From contig NZ_BDCU01000017.1 in the NCBI RefSeq assembly GCF_001618425.1, forward strand, positions 558,001 through 622,000: a stretch of DNA of 64,000 nucleotides, in the 5' to 3' direction. The position numbers were made by a program, and so were the translations under genes. Source of the stretch: Nocardia fusca NBRC 14340. GTDB taxonomy: Bacteria > Actinomycetota > Actinomycetes > Mycobacteriales > Mycobacteriaceae. Under the pieces are notes generated by a model. It was not told the DNA's origin. It worked only from the letters and a program-made list of their open reading frames with translations, and ran no database searches. This document shows, in pieces, positions 36,196 to 46,808 of the stretch (the first letter of the stretch is position 1; each line of letters starts with the position of its first letter).

Positions 36196-36624
36196 TTATT
36201 GCAGGAAGGTCAGCACCACCGCGAAGAGGACCATGAGGACTGCCAGGCTGCCGCAGGTGACCGCCACGACCTTCATCACCGTCTCGGCGGACTTCCCCTG
36301 CCGCTGCTGGGGTTCGAAACCGGCGGCGCCACGGTGATAGAGGGTGTAGGGGGCGGCGTAGTGGAACAGCACGGGGCCGTGCGTGGTGTCGATGTCGATG
36401 GTCGCCTTACCCACTCGCCAGAACGCGTACTGCGACCACAACTGCACGTGGTATCGACCCGCCGGGAGCGAGAATTCGTTCCGGCCGGTACGCAGGACGA
36501 AACGGTGTTCGGGGGTGAACTCGGCCAGCGTCGGCAGTCCGGCCGGGCGGGCGGAACCGGAGATCTCGCTCACTTCTACGACCACCGGCGCCTGCGCGGA
36601 TCGGTCCGACGGCTCATAACCCAT
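36196..36624 (-). CDS. Hypothetical protein with C-terminal membrane anchor
   Basis: A 142-residue protein from ATG 36624; no Shine-Dalgarno is evident, so it may be leaderless. The first ~95 residues look like beta strands (HRFVLRTGRNEFSLPAGRYHV, VLFHYAAPYTLYH). A linker rich in Gln/Gly follows, then one membrane helix VMKVVAVTCGSLAVLMVLFA at the C-terminus. It is probably tail-anchored with the beta domain in the cytosol. Family not recognised. Confidence 0.65.
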   Translation of the reverse strand: MGYEPSDRSAQAPVVVEVSEISGSARPAGLPTLAEFTPEHRFVLRTGRNEFSLPAGRYHVQLWSQYAFWRVGKATIDIDTTHGPVLFHYAAPYTLYHRGAAGFEPQQRQGKSAETVMKVVAVTCGSLAVLMVLFAVVLTFLQ

Positions 36625-36639
36625 AGCTGTCGATGCTAA

Positions 36640-36867
36640 GCGGTTGCGGCGCTGCGCGACCGCTCGCCGCGGGACGGCAACAAGCTGATCGTGTTCCGGT
36701 ACTGCGTCTCCCCCACCGGAATCGTGGGCGCGGACCAGGTACGGGCGCTGCGGGACGTGCGAATAGAGACGTTGCCGTCCGGCGCGGGGCACCGTGGGTT
36801 CGGCGGGAGTGCGCGGGCGGTCCGCCGACCACCCGCATCGCTGTGCCTCGAGTACTTCAGTTCGTAG
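36640..36867 (+). pseudogene. Coding-like remnant without a start
   Basis: A 75-codon open stretch with strongly GC-rich third positions and protein-like sequence (DGNKLIVFRYCVSPTGIVG). It lacks an in-frame ATG and is preceded directly by a stop; GTG 36691 is the only plausible start. Its 3' end overlaps the convergent HxlR gene by 11 bases. It may be the remains of a gene or a short GTG-initiated protein. Confidence 0.25.
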
Positions 36868-37264
36868 CGGGGACCTGCCCGGCCGTCTCCACCCCCTGGT
36901 CGAATCGCGCGCGGGCGAGTTCGACCTCGGGCAGTGTGCCGGTGGCCCAGTGCAGGAGTGCGTCGATGAGGTCCTGCAGCGACCGGCCGAGCGGCGTCAA
37001 CCGGTACTCGACAGCGATGGGCCGGGTATTCGTGACGATCCGGTCGACCATCCCGTTGCGTTCCAGCCGCCGCAGCGCGGCGGTGAGTGATTTCTGCGTC
37101 ACCACCGGAATGGCCCGGCGGAGGTCGTTGAAGCGCAGCGGCCCGTGCTCGCACAGCGCGTCGAGCACCTGGAGCGACCATTTGTCCAGGACCTGATCGA
37201 GCAGTTCGCGGTGGGCCTGTGTGAGTTGCGGGCTGCCCGGGGGCAGTGGCGCGGTTTCCGGCAT
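36857..37264 (-). CDS. HxlR-family transcriptional regulator
   Basis: A 135-residue winged-helix protein from ATG 37264. HxlR hallmarks are KWSLQVLDALCEHGPLRFND, then TQKSLTAALRRLERNGMVDR and the wing VEYRLTPLGRSL. It is divergent from the Rid-family gene with 79 bases between the starts and most likely controls it. HxlR proteins often respond to reactive electrophiles; the inducer here is unknown. A frame extension to 37375 was rejected because it would cover the shared promoter. Confidence 0.9.
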   Translation of the reverse strand: MPETAPLPPGSPQLTQAHRELLDQVLDKWSLQVLDALCEHGPLRFNDLRRAIPVVTQKSLTAALRRLERNGMVDRIVTNTRPIAVEYRLTPLGRSLQDLIDALLHWATGTLPEVELARARFDQGVETAGQVPATN

Positions 37265-37299
37265 GACACCTAGTCTCGTTGAAGTTGCCTTCGGACACC

Positions 37300-37318
37300 A
37301 GGTACACATCAGATACCT
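37300..37318. promoter_or_regulatory. Candidate HxlR operator
   Basis: Inverted repeat AGGTA-N9-TACCT between the divergent HxlR and Rid genes. The half-sites are short, so chance occurrence is possible. Confidence 0.4.
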
Positions 37319-37343
37319 ATTCCGATCAGCGAAAGGGATATCC

Positions 37344-37754
37344 ATGGCAGTGCAGTTGCTCACCCCCGAAGGCATGTTCGCCCCTGTTCCGTACCACCAT
37401 GTGTCGATCGGCTCGGGTACCCGCCAGGTACACGTGGCCGGCCAGATCGCGCGCGACGCGGCCGGGAATCCCGTGGCGACGGGCGACCTCGCCGGTCAGG
37501 TCGCGCACGCCCTCCGCAATACGGCACGCGGGCTGGCGGGGGCGGGAGCGAGTTTCGCCGATGTCGTCCGGCTGCGCTTCTTCGTCACGCACTGGACCCC
37601 GGACAAGTACGACGACTTCGTCGAGGGTATCGAACGCGTCGTCGATGAACTCGGTATACCCCGGCCGTTACCGCCCCTGTCGGCGATCGGCGTCGACTAC
37701 CTGTTCGAGCCGGATGTACTGGTCGAGGTCGAGGCGTACGCCGTCCTGGACTGA
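37344..37754 (+). CDS. Rid family (YjgF/YER057c/UK114) protein
   Basis: A 136-residue Rid protein; ATG 37344 follows GAAAGGGA. It has the Rid pattern: VHVAGQIARDAAGNPV, then ADVVRLRFFVTHWTPDKY and DVLVEVEAYAVLD at the end. At the position of the RidA catalytic Arg the sequence reads PPLSAIGVDYL, with Leu or Ser instead of Arg, so it probably does not deaminate 2-aminoacrylate like RidA and belongs to another Rid subgroup. It is likely regulated by the divergent HxlR protein. Confidence 0.85.
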   Translation: MAVQLLTPEGMFAPVPYHHVSIGSGTRQVHVAGQIARDAAGNPVATGDLAGQVAHALRNTARGLAGAGASFADVVRLRFFVTHWTPDKYDDFVEGIERVVDELGIPRPLPPLSAIGVDYLFEPDVLVEVEAYAVLD

Positions 37755-37887
37755 GCGGTGCCCACCGCGAACCACCGGGCGGGCCCTGGTGATCGGCCGA
37801 AGCGCGGTGCACAGCGCGGTGCCGGGAGCGTGACGATGGCGGCCGGATGGAGCTCGCCGCCGTAGGGGAATCCGGCGAGACATGCGG

Positions 37888-37922
37888 AAGGGGTCCTCCC
37901 GCTACCTGCGGAAGGACCCCTT
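37888..37922. terminator. Hairpin between the Rid gene and ilvC
   Basis: Arms AAGGGGTCCT (37888-37897) and AGGACCCCTT (37913-37922) are exact complements, followed by a short T-run on the plus strand. It can end transcription from the Rid gene and from the convergent ilvC. Confidence 0.7.
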
Positions 37923-37945
37923 TCAACGCTGGATCAGCGCACCAC

Positions 37946-39058
<1,113 letters not shown>

Positions 39059-39562
39059 TCAGCGCGTGGCGGTGATGGACTTGGGTCCGCGGCCGACGGC
39101 CACCACCCCGGATTGCACGATCTCCCGGATGCCGTACGGCTCCAGCATGCGCAGCAGCGCGTCGAGCTTGGACCGGGTGCCGGTCGCCTCGACGGTGAGC
39201 GCGTCGGGCGAGACGTCGATGACCTTGGCGCGGAACAGGTTGACCGATTCGATCACCTGGGTGCGCACGCTGGCGTCGGCGCGGACCTTCACCAGGATCA
39301 GTTCGCGGGCCACGGAGGACTCCGGGTCCTGTTCGACGATCTTGATCACGTTCACCAGCTTGTTGAGCTGTTTGGTGACCTGCTCCAGTGGCAGATCGTC
39401 CACGGTGACCACGATGGTCATCCGGGAGATCTCCTTGACCTCGGTCGCGCCGACGGCCAGGGATTCGATATTGAATCCGCGCCGGGAGAACAGGCTGGCC
39501 ACCCGGGCCAGCACGCCGGGCTTGTCCTCGACCAGGACACTGAGGGTGTGGGTGGTGCTCAT
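39059..39562 (-). CDS. ilvN: Acetolactate synthase small (regulatory) subunit
   Basis: A 167-residue regulatory subunit with an N-terminal ACT domain ([31 protein letters not shown]) and the ALS_ss_C domain ending [16 protein letters not shown]. It binds valine for feedback control of the large subunit. ATG 39562 overlaps the ilvB stop by 4 bases, ensuring equal translation. Length is normal for the family. Confidence 0.97.
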   Translation of the reverse strand: MSTTHTLSVLVEDKPGVLARVASLFSRRGFNIESLAVGATEVKEISRMTIVVTVDDLPLEQVTKQLNKLVNVIKIVEQDPESSVARELILVKVRADASVRTQVIESVNLFRAKVIDVSPDALTVEATGTRSKLDALLRMLEPYGIREIVQSGVVAVGRGPKSITATR

Positions 39563-41484
39563 GACGGGTTCCCCTCGGTCTCGGCCTGCTCACGGTGCAT
39601 GGCCTCGTGGATGATGGCGGGTTCGGCGGCCTGCTCGTCCTCGTCGAACAGCGGGCGGATACCGCGCGCGGCCATGATCTCGTCGTTGCTGGTGCCCGCG
39701 GCGACCATCGGCCACACCTGGGCGTCCTTGCCGACGATGAAATCGATCACCACGGGACGGTCGTTGATCGACTGGGCCTCGCGGATCGCGGCCTCGACGT
39801 CCTCTTCCTTCTCCACCCGGATGCCGTGGCAGCCCAAGGCCTCGGCGAGCTTCACGAAATCGGGGATGCGCAGGCCGTGGGTCTTGAGGTCGGTATTGGA
39901 GTAGCGCTGGTCGTAGAACAGGGTCTGCCACTGGCGGACCATGCCCAGGTTGCCGTTGTTGATCAGCGCAACCTTGATCGGCACACCCTCCACCGCGCAG
40001 GTGGCGAGTTCCTGATTGGTCATCTGGAAGCAGCCGTCACCGTCGACCGCCCACACCTCACGGTCGGGCAGTCCCATCTTGGCGCCCATCGCGGCCGGGA
40101 CCGCGTACCCCATGGTCCCGGCGCCGCCGGAATTCAACCAGGTCCGCGGCTTCTCGTACTTGATGAACTGGGCGGCCCACATCTGGTGCTGGCCGACACC
40201 CGCGCAGTAGATGGCATCGGGTCCGGCCAGGCGGCCCAGGGTCTCGATGACGAATTCCGGCGACACCGAGCCGTCCGACGGCTTGCTCCAGCCGAGGGGG
40301 AAGGACTCGCGGACGCCGTCGAGGTAGGCCCGCCAGGCGGTCAGGTCGAGTTCGAAACCGGCCGGGTCGGCGCGCAGGGTTTCGATGAGTTCGGTGATCA
40401 CCTCGCGGCAGTCGCCGACGATCGGCACATCGGCGTGCCGGTTCTTCCCGATCTCGGCCGGGTCGATATCGGCGTGGATCACCTTGGCGGCGGGCGCGAA
40501 AGAATCCAGCTTTCCGGTGACGCGGTCGTCGAACCGGGCGCCGAGAGTGATCAGCAGATCCGATTTCTGCAGAGCGGCCACCGCGGCGACGGTGCCGTGC
40601 ATACCCGGCATCCCCATATTGAGTTCGTGGCTGTCGGGGAACGAGCCGCGCGCCATCAGGGTGGTGACCACGGGGATACCGGTGAGCTCGGCGAGCTCGA
40701 GCAGTTCGGCCGATGCCTCGGACTTGATCACACCGCCGCCGACGTAGAGCACGGGCTGGGTGGACTCGGCGATCAGCCGCGCGGCCTCGCGCACCTGCTT
40801 ACCGTGCGGTTTGGTGACCGGACGGTAGCCGGGCAGCCGCATCTCCGGCGGCCAGCTGAAGGTCGTCTGCTCCTGCAGCACATCCTTGGGGATATCGACC
40901 AGCACCACGCCGGGCCGTCCACTCGACGCCAGATAGAAGGCCTCGGCGAGGATACGCGGGATATCGGCGCCGTCTTTGATCAGGAAGTTGTGCTTGGTGA
41001 TCGGCATGGTGATGCCGGAGATATCGGCTTCCTGGAAGGCGTCGGTGCCGATCAGACTGCGGCCGACCTGACCGGTGATCGCGACCATCGGCACCGAGTC
41101 CATCTGGGCATCGGCGATCGGGGTCACCAGGTTGGTCGCGCCGGGGCCGGAGGTGGCCATACAGACGCCGACCTTGCCGGTGGCCTGGGCGTATCCAGTG
41201 GCCGCGTGGCCCGCGCCCTGCTCGTGACGCACGAGCACATGGCGCACTTTGGTGGAATCGAAGAGCGGATCGTAGAGCGGAAGGACAGCGCCACCCGGAA
41301 TGCCGAATACGGTGTCGACGCCGAGCTCCTCGAGGGAGCGGACGACGGACTGCGCGCCGATGACCCGCTCGGGCGGGACCTGGCGGCGGTTCGCCGGGGT
41401 GGTCGGAGCGCCGGCGGGGGCCGACGTATTCGAAGGCGCGGGCCTGCGGGCCGCGGGCCCGGGCCGGGTAGTTGGTGCGCTCAC
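39559..41484 (-). CDS. ilvB: Acetolactate synthase large subunit
   Basis: A 641-residue thiamine-diphosphate enzyme. It has a Pro/Ala-rich N-terminal tail (about 40 residues) then [17 protein letters not shown], the [15 protein letters not shown] catalytic Glu region, [16 protein letters not shown], and the ThDP/Mg motif [20 protein letters not shown] segment near residue 485. It condenses two pyruvates, or pyruvate and 2-oxobutyrate, the first committed step to branched-chain amino acids. It is preceded by a leader peptide and an intrinsic terminator and followed by ilvN in a 4-base overlap. Confidence 0.97.
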   Translation of the reverse strand: MSAPTTRPGPAARRPAPSNTSAPAGAPTTPANRRQVPPERVIGAQSVVRSLEELGVDTVFGIPGGAVLPLYDPLFDSTKVRHVLVRHEQGAGHAATGYAQATGKVGVCMATSGPGATNLVTPIADAQMDSVPMVAITGQVGRSLIGTDAFQEADISGITMPITKHNFLIKDGADIPRILAEAFYLASSGRPGVVLVDIPKDVLQEQTTFSWPPEMRLPGYRPVTKPHGKQVREAARLIAESTQPVLYVGGGVIKSEASAELLELAELTGIPVVTTLMARGSFPDSHELNMGMPGMHGTVAAVAALQKSDLLITLGARFDDRVTGKLDSFAPAAKVIHADIDPAEIGKNRHADVPIVGDCREVITELIETLRADPAGFELDLTAWRAYLDGVRESFPLGWSKPSDGSVSPEFVIETLGRLAGPDAIYCAGVGQHQMWAAQFIKYEKPRTWLNSGGAGTMGYAVPAAMGAKMGLPDREVWAVDGDGCFQMTNQELATCAVEGVPIKVALINNGNLGMVRQWQTLFYDQRYSNTDLKTHGLRIPDFVKLAEALGCHGIRVEKEEDVEAAIREAQSINDRPVVIDFIVGKDAQVWPMVAAGTSNDEIMAARGIRPLFDEDEQAAEPAIIHEAMHREQAETEGNPS

Positions 41485-41526
41485 CGTCTTGGTTCCTTAC
41501 TGCTTGTCGTTCACTGGTCCCGACAT

Positions 41527-41565
41527 AAAAAAGCCCCCGACAGCCGGCGGCTGTTCGAGGGTGGC
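41527..41565 (-). terminator. ilvB leader attenuator terminator
   Basis: Read on the minus strand, a GC-rich hairpin (arms about 41533-41546 and 41547-41565, central CAGCCGCCGGCTG) is followed by TTTTTT at 41532-41527. It lies between the leader peptide and the ilvB start, 43 bases before the GTG, the right place for transcription attenuation. Confidence 0.8.
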
Positions 41566-41609
41566 GCGTCGCAGTGCGAGCTGACGTATTCGACTCCGGA
41601 TCGTCTGGC

Positions 41610-41663
41610 TCAGCGCTGGACGCGCCGGCCGATTACGAGCATCTCGTTTCGATTCACGCGCAT
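41610..41663 (-). CDS. ilvB leader peptide (Leu-Val-Ile attenuator)
   Basis: A 17-codon ORF, MRVNRNEMLVIGRRVQR, ending in TGA 45 bases before the terminator hairpin. It contains consecutive Leu, Val and Ile codons, the three end products of the pathway. It closely resembles in form the short ilvB leader peptide of Streptomyces (ending LVLGKRVG, from memory). Ribosome stalling at LVI when any of these charged tRNAs is scarce would favour read-through into ilvB. No Shine-Dalgarno is evident, so it may start leaderless. Confidence 0.75.
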   Translation of the reverse strand: MRVNRNEMLVIGRRVQR

Positions 41664-41773
41664 GACGGTATGTGTGCGTGTGGTGCGGAGTCAAACAGCT
41701 GACCGCTGACTTCCCATTATGTGGGAAGGTAGCGGGTGCTCACGCCGGTCCACCATGATGCGAGGATGGAGAG

Positions 41774-42574
41774 GTGTCATCACCGCATCAGTCCGTGCCA
41801 CCTCCTGAATCGTCCCACAACCCCGCCGCCGCGGAGGTAACGGGTGGGAATACGGCGCCGCCGGGACCGAAGCGTGTGATCCGCACGACACGACTGTCCT
41901 TCCTCGGCGTGTTCATCCTCGCGATGTGCGTGTTCTTCCCCATCGTCGGCTGGCCGGCCGGGCTGTTCTGGCTCGCGTTGATCCCCCTTGCCGTGCTCGT
42001 CTGGCTCGTGCGGACACAGACGACGGTCTCGCCGGCCGGACTGGATCTGCGGTCGGTCTTCTCCTCCCGGCACATCGACTGGGCACAGGTGAAAGGCCTG
42101 AGCATCCCCAAACGGGGGTTCGTCCGCGCCCATCTGGACGACGACCGCGAGGTACCGCTGCCGGCGGTGAGCTACGACCGGCTGCGTGACCTGGTGGACG
42201 CCTCCGGCGGGCGTATCCCGGACCCGTTCGCGGTCCCCGACCCGGTCCCGGCCGATGCCGGCGCCTCCGCCACCACACCCGATGAGGCCACGCCCGGCGC
42301 CGACGACGCGATGCCGGACACCGAGGCCGGCAGTCCCGCGCCCGCCGACACAGCGCCCGATGACACGACGCCGAGCGGCCCGGGTTCCGATGATGTGGCG
42401 TCAGGTGACACAGAATCCGGTGACACGACGTCCGATGCCGCGGCCCCGGGCGACGCGACGTCCGACCGCCCCGCGGCCGGCGGCTCCGGCAAGGCACGCG
42501 ACGGCTCCGGTGCCTCCTCCCCCGCTCCCGGGGCCGCCGACACCGGCCCCGGGCCCACTTCCGAACGGGAGTAG
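41774..42574 (+). CDS. PH-domain membrane protein (CFP-6 family)
   Basis: A 266-residue protein from GTG 41774. Two adjacent membrane helices (LSFLGVFILAMCVFFPIVGW and AGLFWLALIPLAVLVWLV, residues about 38-78) precede a bacterial PH-like domain (TVSPAGLDLRSVFSSRHIDW to VPLPAVSYDRLRDLVD). The last ~110 residues are a low-complexity acidic tail rich in Asp, Pro, Thr and Gly. By content and position beside ilvB it matches the mycobacterial low-molecular-weight antigen CFP-6 (Rv3004). Divergent from the ilv operon; role unknown. Confidence 0.8.
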   Translation: MSSPHQSVPPPESSHNPAAAEVTGGNTAPPGPKRVIRTTRLSFLGVFILAMCVFFPIVGWPAGLFWLALIPLAVLVWLVRTQTTVSPAGLDLRSVFSSRHIDWAQVKGLSIPKRGFVRAHLDDDREVPLPAVSYDRLRDLVDASGGRIPDPFAVPDPVPADAGASATTPDEATPGADDAMPDTEAGSPAPADTAPDDTTPSGPGSDDVASGDTESGDTTSDAAAPGDATSDRPAAGGSGKARDGSGASSPAPGAADTGPGPTSERE

Positions 42575-42670
42575 CCTGGAAAATCGCCGATCGCACCCGA
42601 CCGCGGTCCCCGCGCCGGGCGATACGGCGCTGTCGCAACTTTCAGCCCCGCGACCCGACCGAGGACACTC

Positions 42671-44512
42671 ATGCCACCGCTTCGTTCCCGAACAACCACC
42701 ATCGGCCGTAATGCCGCCGGCGCCCGCGCCCTGTGGCGGGCCACCGGTATGACCGATTCCGATTTCGGTAAGCCGATCGTCGCCATCGCCAACTCCTACA
42801 CCCAGTTCGTGCCCGGGCACGTGCATCTCAAGGACGTCGGCGAGATCGTGGCCGGCGCGGTGCGGGAAGCGGGCGGGGTACCGCGGGAATTCCACACCAT
42901 CGCGGTGGACGACGGAATCGCCATGGGCCACGGCGGCATGCTCTATTCGCTGCCCAGCCGGGAGATCATCGCCGATTCGGTGGAATACATGGTGAACGCG
43001 CACACCGCCGACGCGCTGGTGTGCATCTCCAATTGCGACAAGATCACCCCGGGCATGCTGAATGCCGCCATGCGGTTGAACATCCCCACCGTCTTCGTCT
43101 CCGGCGGGCCGATGGAGGCCGGGAAGGCCGTGGTCGTGGGCGGGGTCGCGCAGGCCCCGACCGACCTGATCACCGCGATCTCGGCCAGCGCGAATTCGGC
43201 GGTCACCGATGAAGGATTGAGCGAGGTCGAGCGCAGCGCCTGTCCGACCTGCGGTTCCTGCTCCGGCATGTTCACCGCCAACTCGATGAACTGCCTCACC
43301 GAGGCCCTGGGTCTGGCGCTGCCGGGTAACGGGTCGACGCTGGCCACCCATGCCGCGCGCCGTGCGCTGTTCGAACGGGCCGGACGGATCGTCATCGATA
43401 TCGCGACCCGCTGGTACCGCGACGACGACGCGTCGGTGCTGCCGCGCAATGTCGCGAACGAGAAGGCCTTCCGCAACGCCATGGCCCTGGACGTGGCGAT
43501 GGGCGGATCCACCAACACTGTCCTGCACACGCTGGCCGCGGCGCAGGAAGGCGAGATCGATTTCGACCTGCACACCATCGAGACCATCAGCCGCACAGTG
43601 CCGACCCTGTCCAAGGTGGCGCCGAACTCGGACTACCACATGGAGGACGTGCACCGGGCCGGCGGTATCCCCGCCATCCTCGGTGAGCTGCGCCGGGCCG
43701 GTCTGCTGGAAACCGATGTGACGACCGTGCACAGCGCGTCGGTGGACGAATGGCTCGACACCTGGGACATCCGTTCCGGCAGGGCGTCCGAGGAAGCACT
43801 GGAGCTCTTCCACGCGGCGCCGGGCGGGGTGCGCACCACCGAACCCTTCTCGACCGAGAACCGCTGGTCGTCGCTGGACACCGATGCCGCGGGTGGCTGC
43901 ATCCGCGATATCGAACACGCCTACACCGCCGAGGGCGGACTGGTTGTGTTGCGCGGCAATCTCGCGGTCGACGGCGCGGTGCTCAAGACCGCCGGTATCG
44001 ACGAGGAGCTGTTCTCCTTCGAAGGCCCCGCCGTGGTGGTGGAGTCCCAGGAGGAAGCCGTCTCGGTGATCCTGGGCAAGAAGATCCGGCCCGGTGATGT
44101 GCTCGTGGTGCGGTACGAGGGTCCGGCGGGCGGACCGGGGATGCAGGAGATGCTGCATCCGACCGCGTTCCTCAAAGGCGCGGGTCTGGGCAAACAGTGC
44201 GCCCTGATCACCGACGGCCGATTCTCCGGCGGTACCTCGGGTCTGTCGATCGGCCATATCTCGCCGGAGGCGGCCAGCGGCGGCGTGATCGGCCTGGTGG
44301 AGAACGGCGACCGGATCCGCATCGATGTCGCGACCCGCACCCTGGAGGTCCTCGTCGACGAGGCGGTGCTGGCCGAACGCCGGGCCAAGATGGAGGCCCG
44401 CGAGCGGCCGTGGCAGCCGCAGAACCGGGAACGGCCGGTCACCACGGCGCTGCGCGCCTATGCCGCGCTGGCGACCTCCGCCGACAAGGGCGCGGTCCGG
44501 CACGTGCCCTGA
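42671..44512 (+). CDS. ilvD: Dihydroxy-acid dehydratase
   Basis: A 613-residue IlvD. It has the iron-sulfur cysteines in [12 protein letters not shown] and [26 protein letters not shown] in the middle, and [12 protein letters not shown] plus [17 protein letters not shown] in the C-terminal domain. It dehydrates dihydroxy-isovalerate and its homologue, the third step of branched-chain synthesis, so this 6.6-kb stretch holds all four common genes. ATG 42671 starts 96 bases after the PH-domain gene. In M. tuberculosis ilvD lies elsewhere, so its position here differs. Confidence 0.97.
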   Translation: MPPLRSRTTTIGRNAAGARALWRATGMTDSDFGKPIVAIANSYTQFVPGHVHLKDVGEIVAGAVREAGGVPREFHTIAVDDGIAMGHGGMLYSLPSREIIADSVEYMVNAHTADALVCISNCDKITPGMLNAAMRLNIPTVFVSGGPMEAGKAVVVGGVAQAPTDLITAISASANSAVTDEGLSEVERSACPTCGSCSGMFTANSMNCLTEALGLALPGNGSTLATHAARRALFERAGRIVIDIATRWYRDDDASVLPRNVANEKAFRNAMALDVAMGGSTNTVLHTLAAAQEGEIDFDLHTIETISRTVPTLSKVAPNSDYHMEDVHRAGGIPAILGELRRAGLLETDVTTVHSASVDEWLDTWDIRSGRASEEALELFHAAPGGVRTTEPFSTENRWSSLDTDAAGGCIRDIEHAYTAEGGLVVLRGNLAVDGAVLKTAGIDEELFSFEGPAVVVESQEEAVSVILGKKIRPGDVLVVRYEGPAGGPGMQEMLHPTAFLKGAGLGKQCALITDGRFSGGTSGLSIGHISPEAASGGVIGLVENGDRIRIDVATRTLEVLVDEAVLAERRAKMEARERPWQPQNRERPVTTALRAYAALATSADKGAVRHVP

Positions 44513-44530
44513 TCCGCCCCCGCGGCAACG

Positions 44531-44569
44531 AAAAAGGCGCTCCCTCGTATCCGAGGAAGCGCCTTTTTT
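44531..44569. terminator. Bidirectional intrinsic terminator between ilvD and doxX
   Basis: AAAAAGGCGCTCCCTCG (44531-44547) pairs with CGAGGAAGCGCCTTTTTT (44552-44569) with one mismatch and a 4-base loop. A-run on one side and T-run on the other serve both convergent genes. Confidence 0.9.
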
Positions 44570-44581
44570 CGTCTCGCGATA

Positions 44582-45277
44582 TCAGTCGAAGGGGCCGATA
44601 CCGGTCAGTGGGTTGCCGTCCTGGAGCCACCAGTAGGTGAGCACCGCGGCGGCGACCGCCAGGACGAAGACCACGAACGATCCCACCCCCGGCCGGACCG
44701 CCCAGCCCCGCCCGCGGTCGAGTGACCAGCGGCCGGGCCCGGTGAAGATGATGGCGGCCGCGGCGCCGGCCAGGATGCTCTCCATCTCGACCGCCCCCGG
44801 ACCGGCCTTGTACTGGAACCCGGGATGCATCCCCTGCTTCCAGAACCAGGCGTCCAGGATCACCGCCAGCACCGCGCCCGCGGCCAGCGGGGTGGCCAGG
44901 CCCAGGATCAGCAGTGCCCCGCCGCCGACCTCGCCGGCGGTCACCATGGCGGCGGCCAGCGAGGGATGCTTCCAGCCGCTGCTCTCCATCATGGTTCTGG
45001 TGCCGTCCAGGCCGGGACCGTGGAACCAGCCCGTCAGTTTCTGCAGGCCGTGGTAGAGGAAGGTGGCTCCCACGACCAGGCGCAGGGTGAAGAGCCCGAA
45101 GTCGAGGGTGCCGCGGCGGAAATCGCCGTTGCGGCGGCGCAGGCCCCCGTTGGGCTGATTACCGGCCGGCGGGATGCTGGCGTAGTCGTAGGTGTCGTCG
45201 CGCGCCCCGGTCTTACCGGGGCCGGTGGGGCCCGGCGGATCGGCCGGTGCGCCACCGGTGGTCGCCGATGCGCTCAC
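44582..45277 (-). CDS. DoxX family membrane protein
   Basis: A 231-residue protein from GTG 45277, chosen for AAGGAG 6 bases upstream; the frame is open to GTG 45445, whose extension is low-complexity. A ~70-residue Gly/Pro-rich cytosolic head (PPGPTGPGKTG) precedes four membrane helices: FGLFTLRLVVGATFLYHGLQ, then AAAMVTAGEVGGGALLILGL, AGAVLAVILDAWFWKQG and a last pair ending TYWWLQD. DoxX proteins of mycobacteria take part in membrane thiol/oxidative stress complexes with SodA and SseA. It sits beside CFP-6 and LppZ-like genes as at Rv3004-Rv3006. Confidence 0.88.
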   Translation of the reverse strand: MSASATTGGAPADPPGPTGPGKTGARDDTYDYASIPPAGNQPNGGLRRRNGDFRRGTLDFGLFTLRLVVGATFLYHGLQKLTGWFHGPGLDGTRTMMESSGWKHPSLAAAMVTAGEVGGGALLILGLATPLAAGAVLAVILDAWFWKQGMHPGFQYKAGPGAVEMESILAGAAAAIIFTGPGRWSLDRGRGWAVRPGVGSFVVFVLAVAAAVLTYWWLQDGNPLTGIGPFD

Positions 45278-45616
45278 CGGGATCTCCTTCGTCATGGCCA
45301 CTGGGGGGAACTGGCCGGTCGGGGAATCGTAGGGACTCCCGACCCCGCCCGCGGTGGTCGACACCGCACGCTGCTCTCCGGTAGACAGATTCCCGGGCCC
45401 CGCGGCCTCGGAGGACGCGGACCCGTTTCTCGCCTTGGCACTCACTCCTCAACAGTAAGCCGACGATCCGCCCGGCACCGGCTGAATCGGCGGCGTGTCC
45501 GTGCCACGCGCAGGCCCCGTGTCACAGGGCGGACGAACCGCGCCGAAATGGACGCTTCTCGCCGCGGCGGGGCCTTCGGGGCACGGGCGGCGTCGTTTCC
45601 ACTACGTTGGGAGATT

Positions 45617-46723
45617 ATGAGGTCGGTTGGCGCGCGGCGCGTGACGGTGGGGCTGGTACTCGGAGCGTTGGTGCTCAGTGGATGCGCCCGGTTCGACGAT
45701 TCCGCATCCAGTCCGTTCACCCCGGAACCGACGCTGGAGGGCGCGGAACTCGAGCCGAAGAAACCCGAGCAGTCCGAGAGTTCCACCACCCGGCCCAGCG
45801 GTCCGTGTATCGACCCGGATCCGGCCGTGGTGGTGAGCTGCCTCGACACCACCGGGGGGCTGGTCGAGATGGGCGGGTACGCGCTGGTGGCCGAACGCCG
45901 TACCGGCCGGATCCTGCAGGTGGCGCCGGAGCAGCAGCCGATCGAAGTGGCCCGGGTCGACGTCGACCCCGCGGGCGACGGCGGGTTGAGCGATATCGCG
46001 ATCTCCCCCACCTATGCCGAAGACGGGCTGATCTACGCCTATGTCACCACGCCCAGCGACAACCGGGTGGTGCGCTTCGCCGAAGGCGGGCCCGCGAAAC
46101 CGGTATTGACGGGAATCCCCAAAGGCGCCACCGGTAATCGCGGGGCGATCGAATGGTCGAAACCCGATCAGATGCTGGTGCTCACCGGAGACACCGGCGA
46201 CCCCGCCGCGGCCGCGGATCCCGGGAGCCGGGCCGGGAAACTGCTGCGGGTGAACAATCCGAGCTCCAGTGGGGACGCGCCCACCGAGGTCGCGGTCGCC
46301 GGAATCGGCTCGGCCGGTGATATCTGCCTCGGCGCCGACCAGATCTGGATCACCGACCGCACCCCCACCATGGACCGGCTCCAGCGGATCGGCCCGGACG
46401 GTGTGGTCACCACCGCCTGGACCTGGCCCGACCGGCCGGGAGTGGCCGGGTGCGCGGTGACTGCCGAAGGCGTGGCGATCTCGCTGACCGACGCGAAAGC
46501 GCTCGCGATGGCCGCGCCGGACCCCGAGACCTTCGCGGTCACCGCACCCCCGAGCGTTTTCGTCGCCAACAAGTACGGCCGCCTGCTCGGCGCCTCTCCG
46601 GGGATGGACGGGACCATCTGGGTGTCGACGGCGAACAAATCCGACGGTGGCGAGCCGACACCGAACGACGACCGGGTCGTGCGCATCCCGCCGCCCTCCG
46701 CCGGTGGTGGCGGGCCGGACTAG
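45617..46723 (+). CDS. lppZ: LppZ-like lipoprotein with sugar-dehydrogenase-type propeller
   Basis: A 368-residue lipoprotein; ATG 45617 follows GGGAG by 4 bases. The signal is RRVTVGLVLGALVLSGC with the lipobox Cys near residue 24. A Ser/Thr/Pro-rich linker leads to a beta-propeller like PQQ-dependent sugar dehydrogenases (GGLSDIAISPTYAEDGLIYA, AIEWSKPDQMLVLTGDTGDP, DDRVVRIPPP). Whether it binds PQQ is unclear. The position after DoxX and CFP-6 genes supports orthology to mycobacterial LppZ (Rv3006). Confidence 0.8.
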   Translation: MRSVGARRVTVGLVLGALVLSGCARFDDSASSPFTPEPTLEGAELEPKKPEQSESSTTRPSGPCIDPDPAVVVSCLDTTGGLVEMGGYALVAERRTGRILQVAPEQQPIEVARVDVDPAGDGGLSDIAISPTYAEDGLIYAYVTTPSDNRVVRFAEGGPAKPVLTGIPKGATGNRGAIEWSKPDQMLVLTGDTGDPAAAADPGSRAGKLLRVNNPSSSGDAPTEVAVAGIGSAGDICLGADQIWITDRTPTMDRLQRIGPDGVVTTAWTWPDRPGVAGCAVTAEGVAISLTDAKALAMAAPDPETFAVTAPPSVFVANKYGRLLGASPGMDGTIWVSTANKSDGGEPTPNDDRVVRIPPPSAGGGGPD

Positions 46724-46808
46724 AGCCCGCACACAACCCGACACATCGCGATGTTCATCGACCGAGTTCTTTCGATGATTTCGGAGGCCGGAGTCCGTCA
46801 GCAGTGAT

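Noticed and set aside
41497..41694. 65-codon minus-strand ORF in the ilvB leader
   Set aside because: It runs through the attenuator hairpin in a different frame from the LVI leader peptide and has no supporting features.
39595..41709. 704-codon plus-strand ORF opposite ilvB
   Set aside because: It is the exact antisense shadow of the well-supported ilvB gene, with Gly/His/Arg-rich composition typical of a reverse frame in high-GC DNA.
41484..41773. T-box riboswitch ahead of ilvB
   Set aside because: No T-box consensus or specifier-loop layout was seen; the short LVI leader peptide explains the terminator better.
42401..44503. 700-codon minus-strand ORF opposite ilvD
   Set aside because: Shadow of ilvD; no family motifs.
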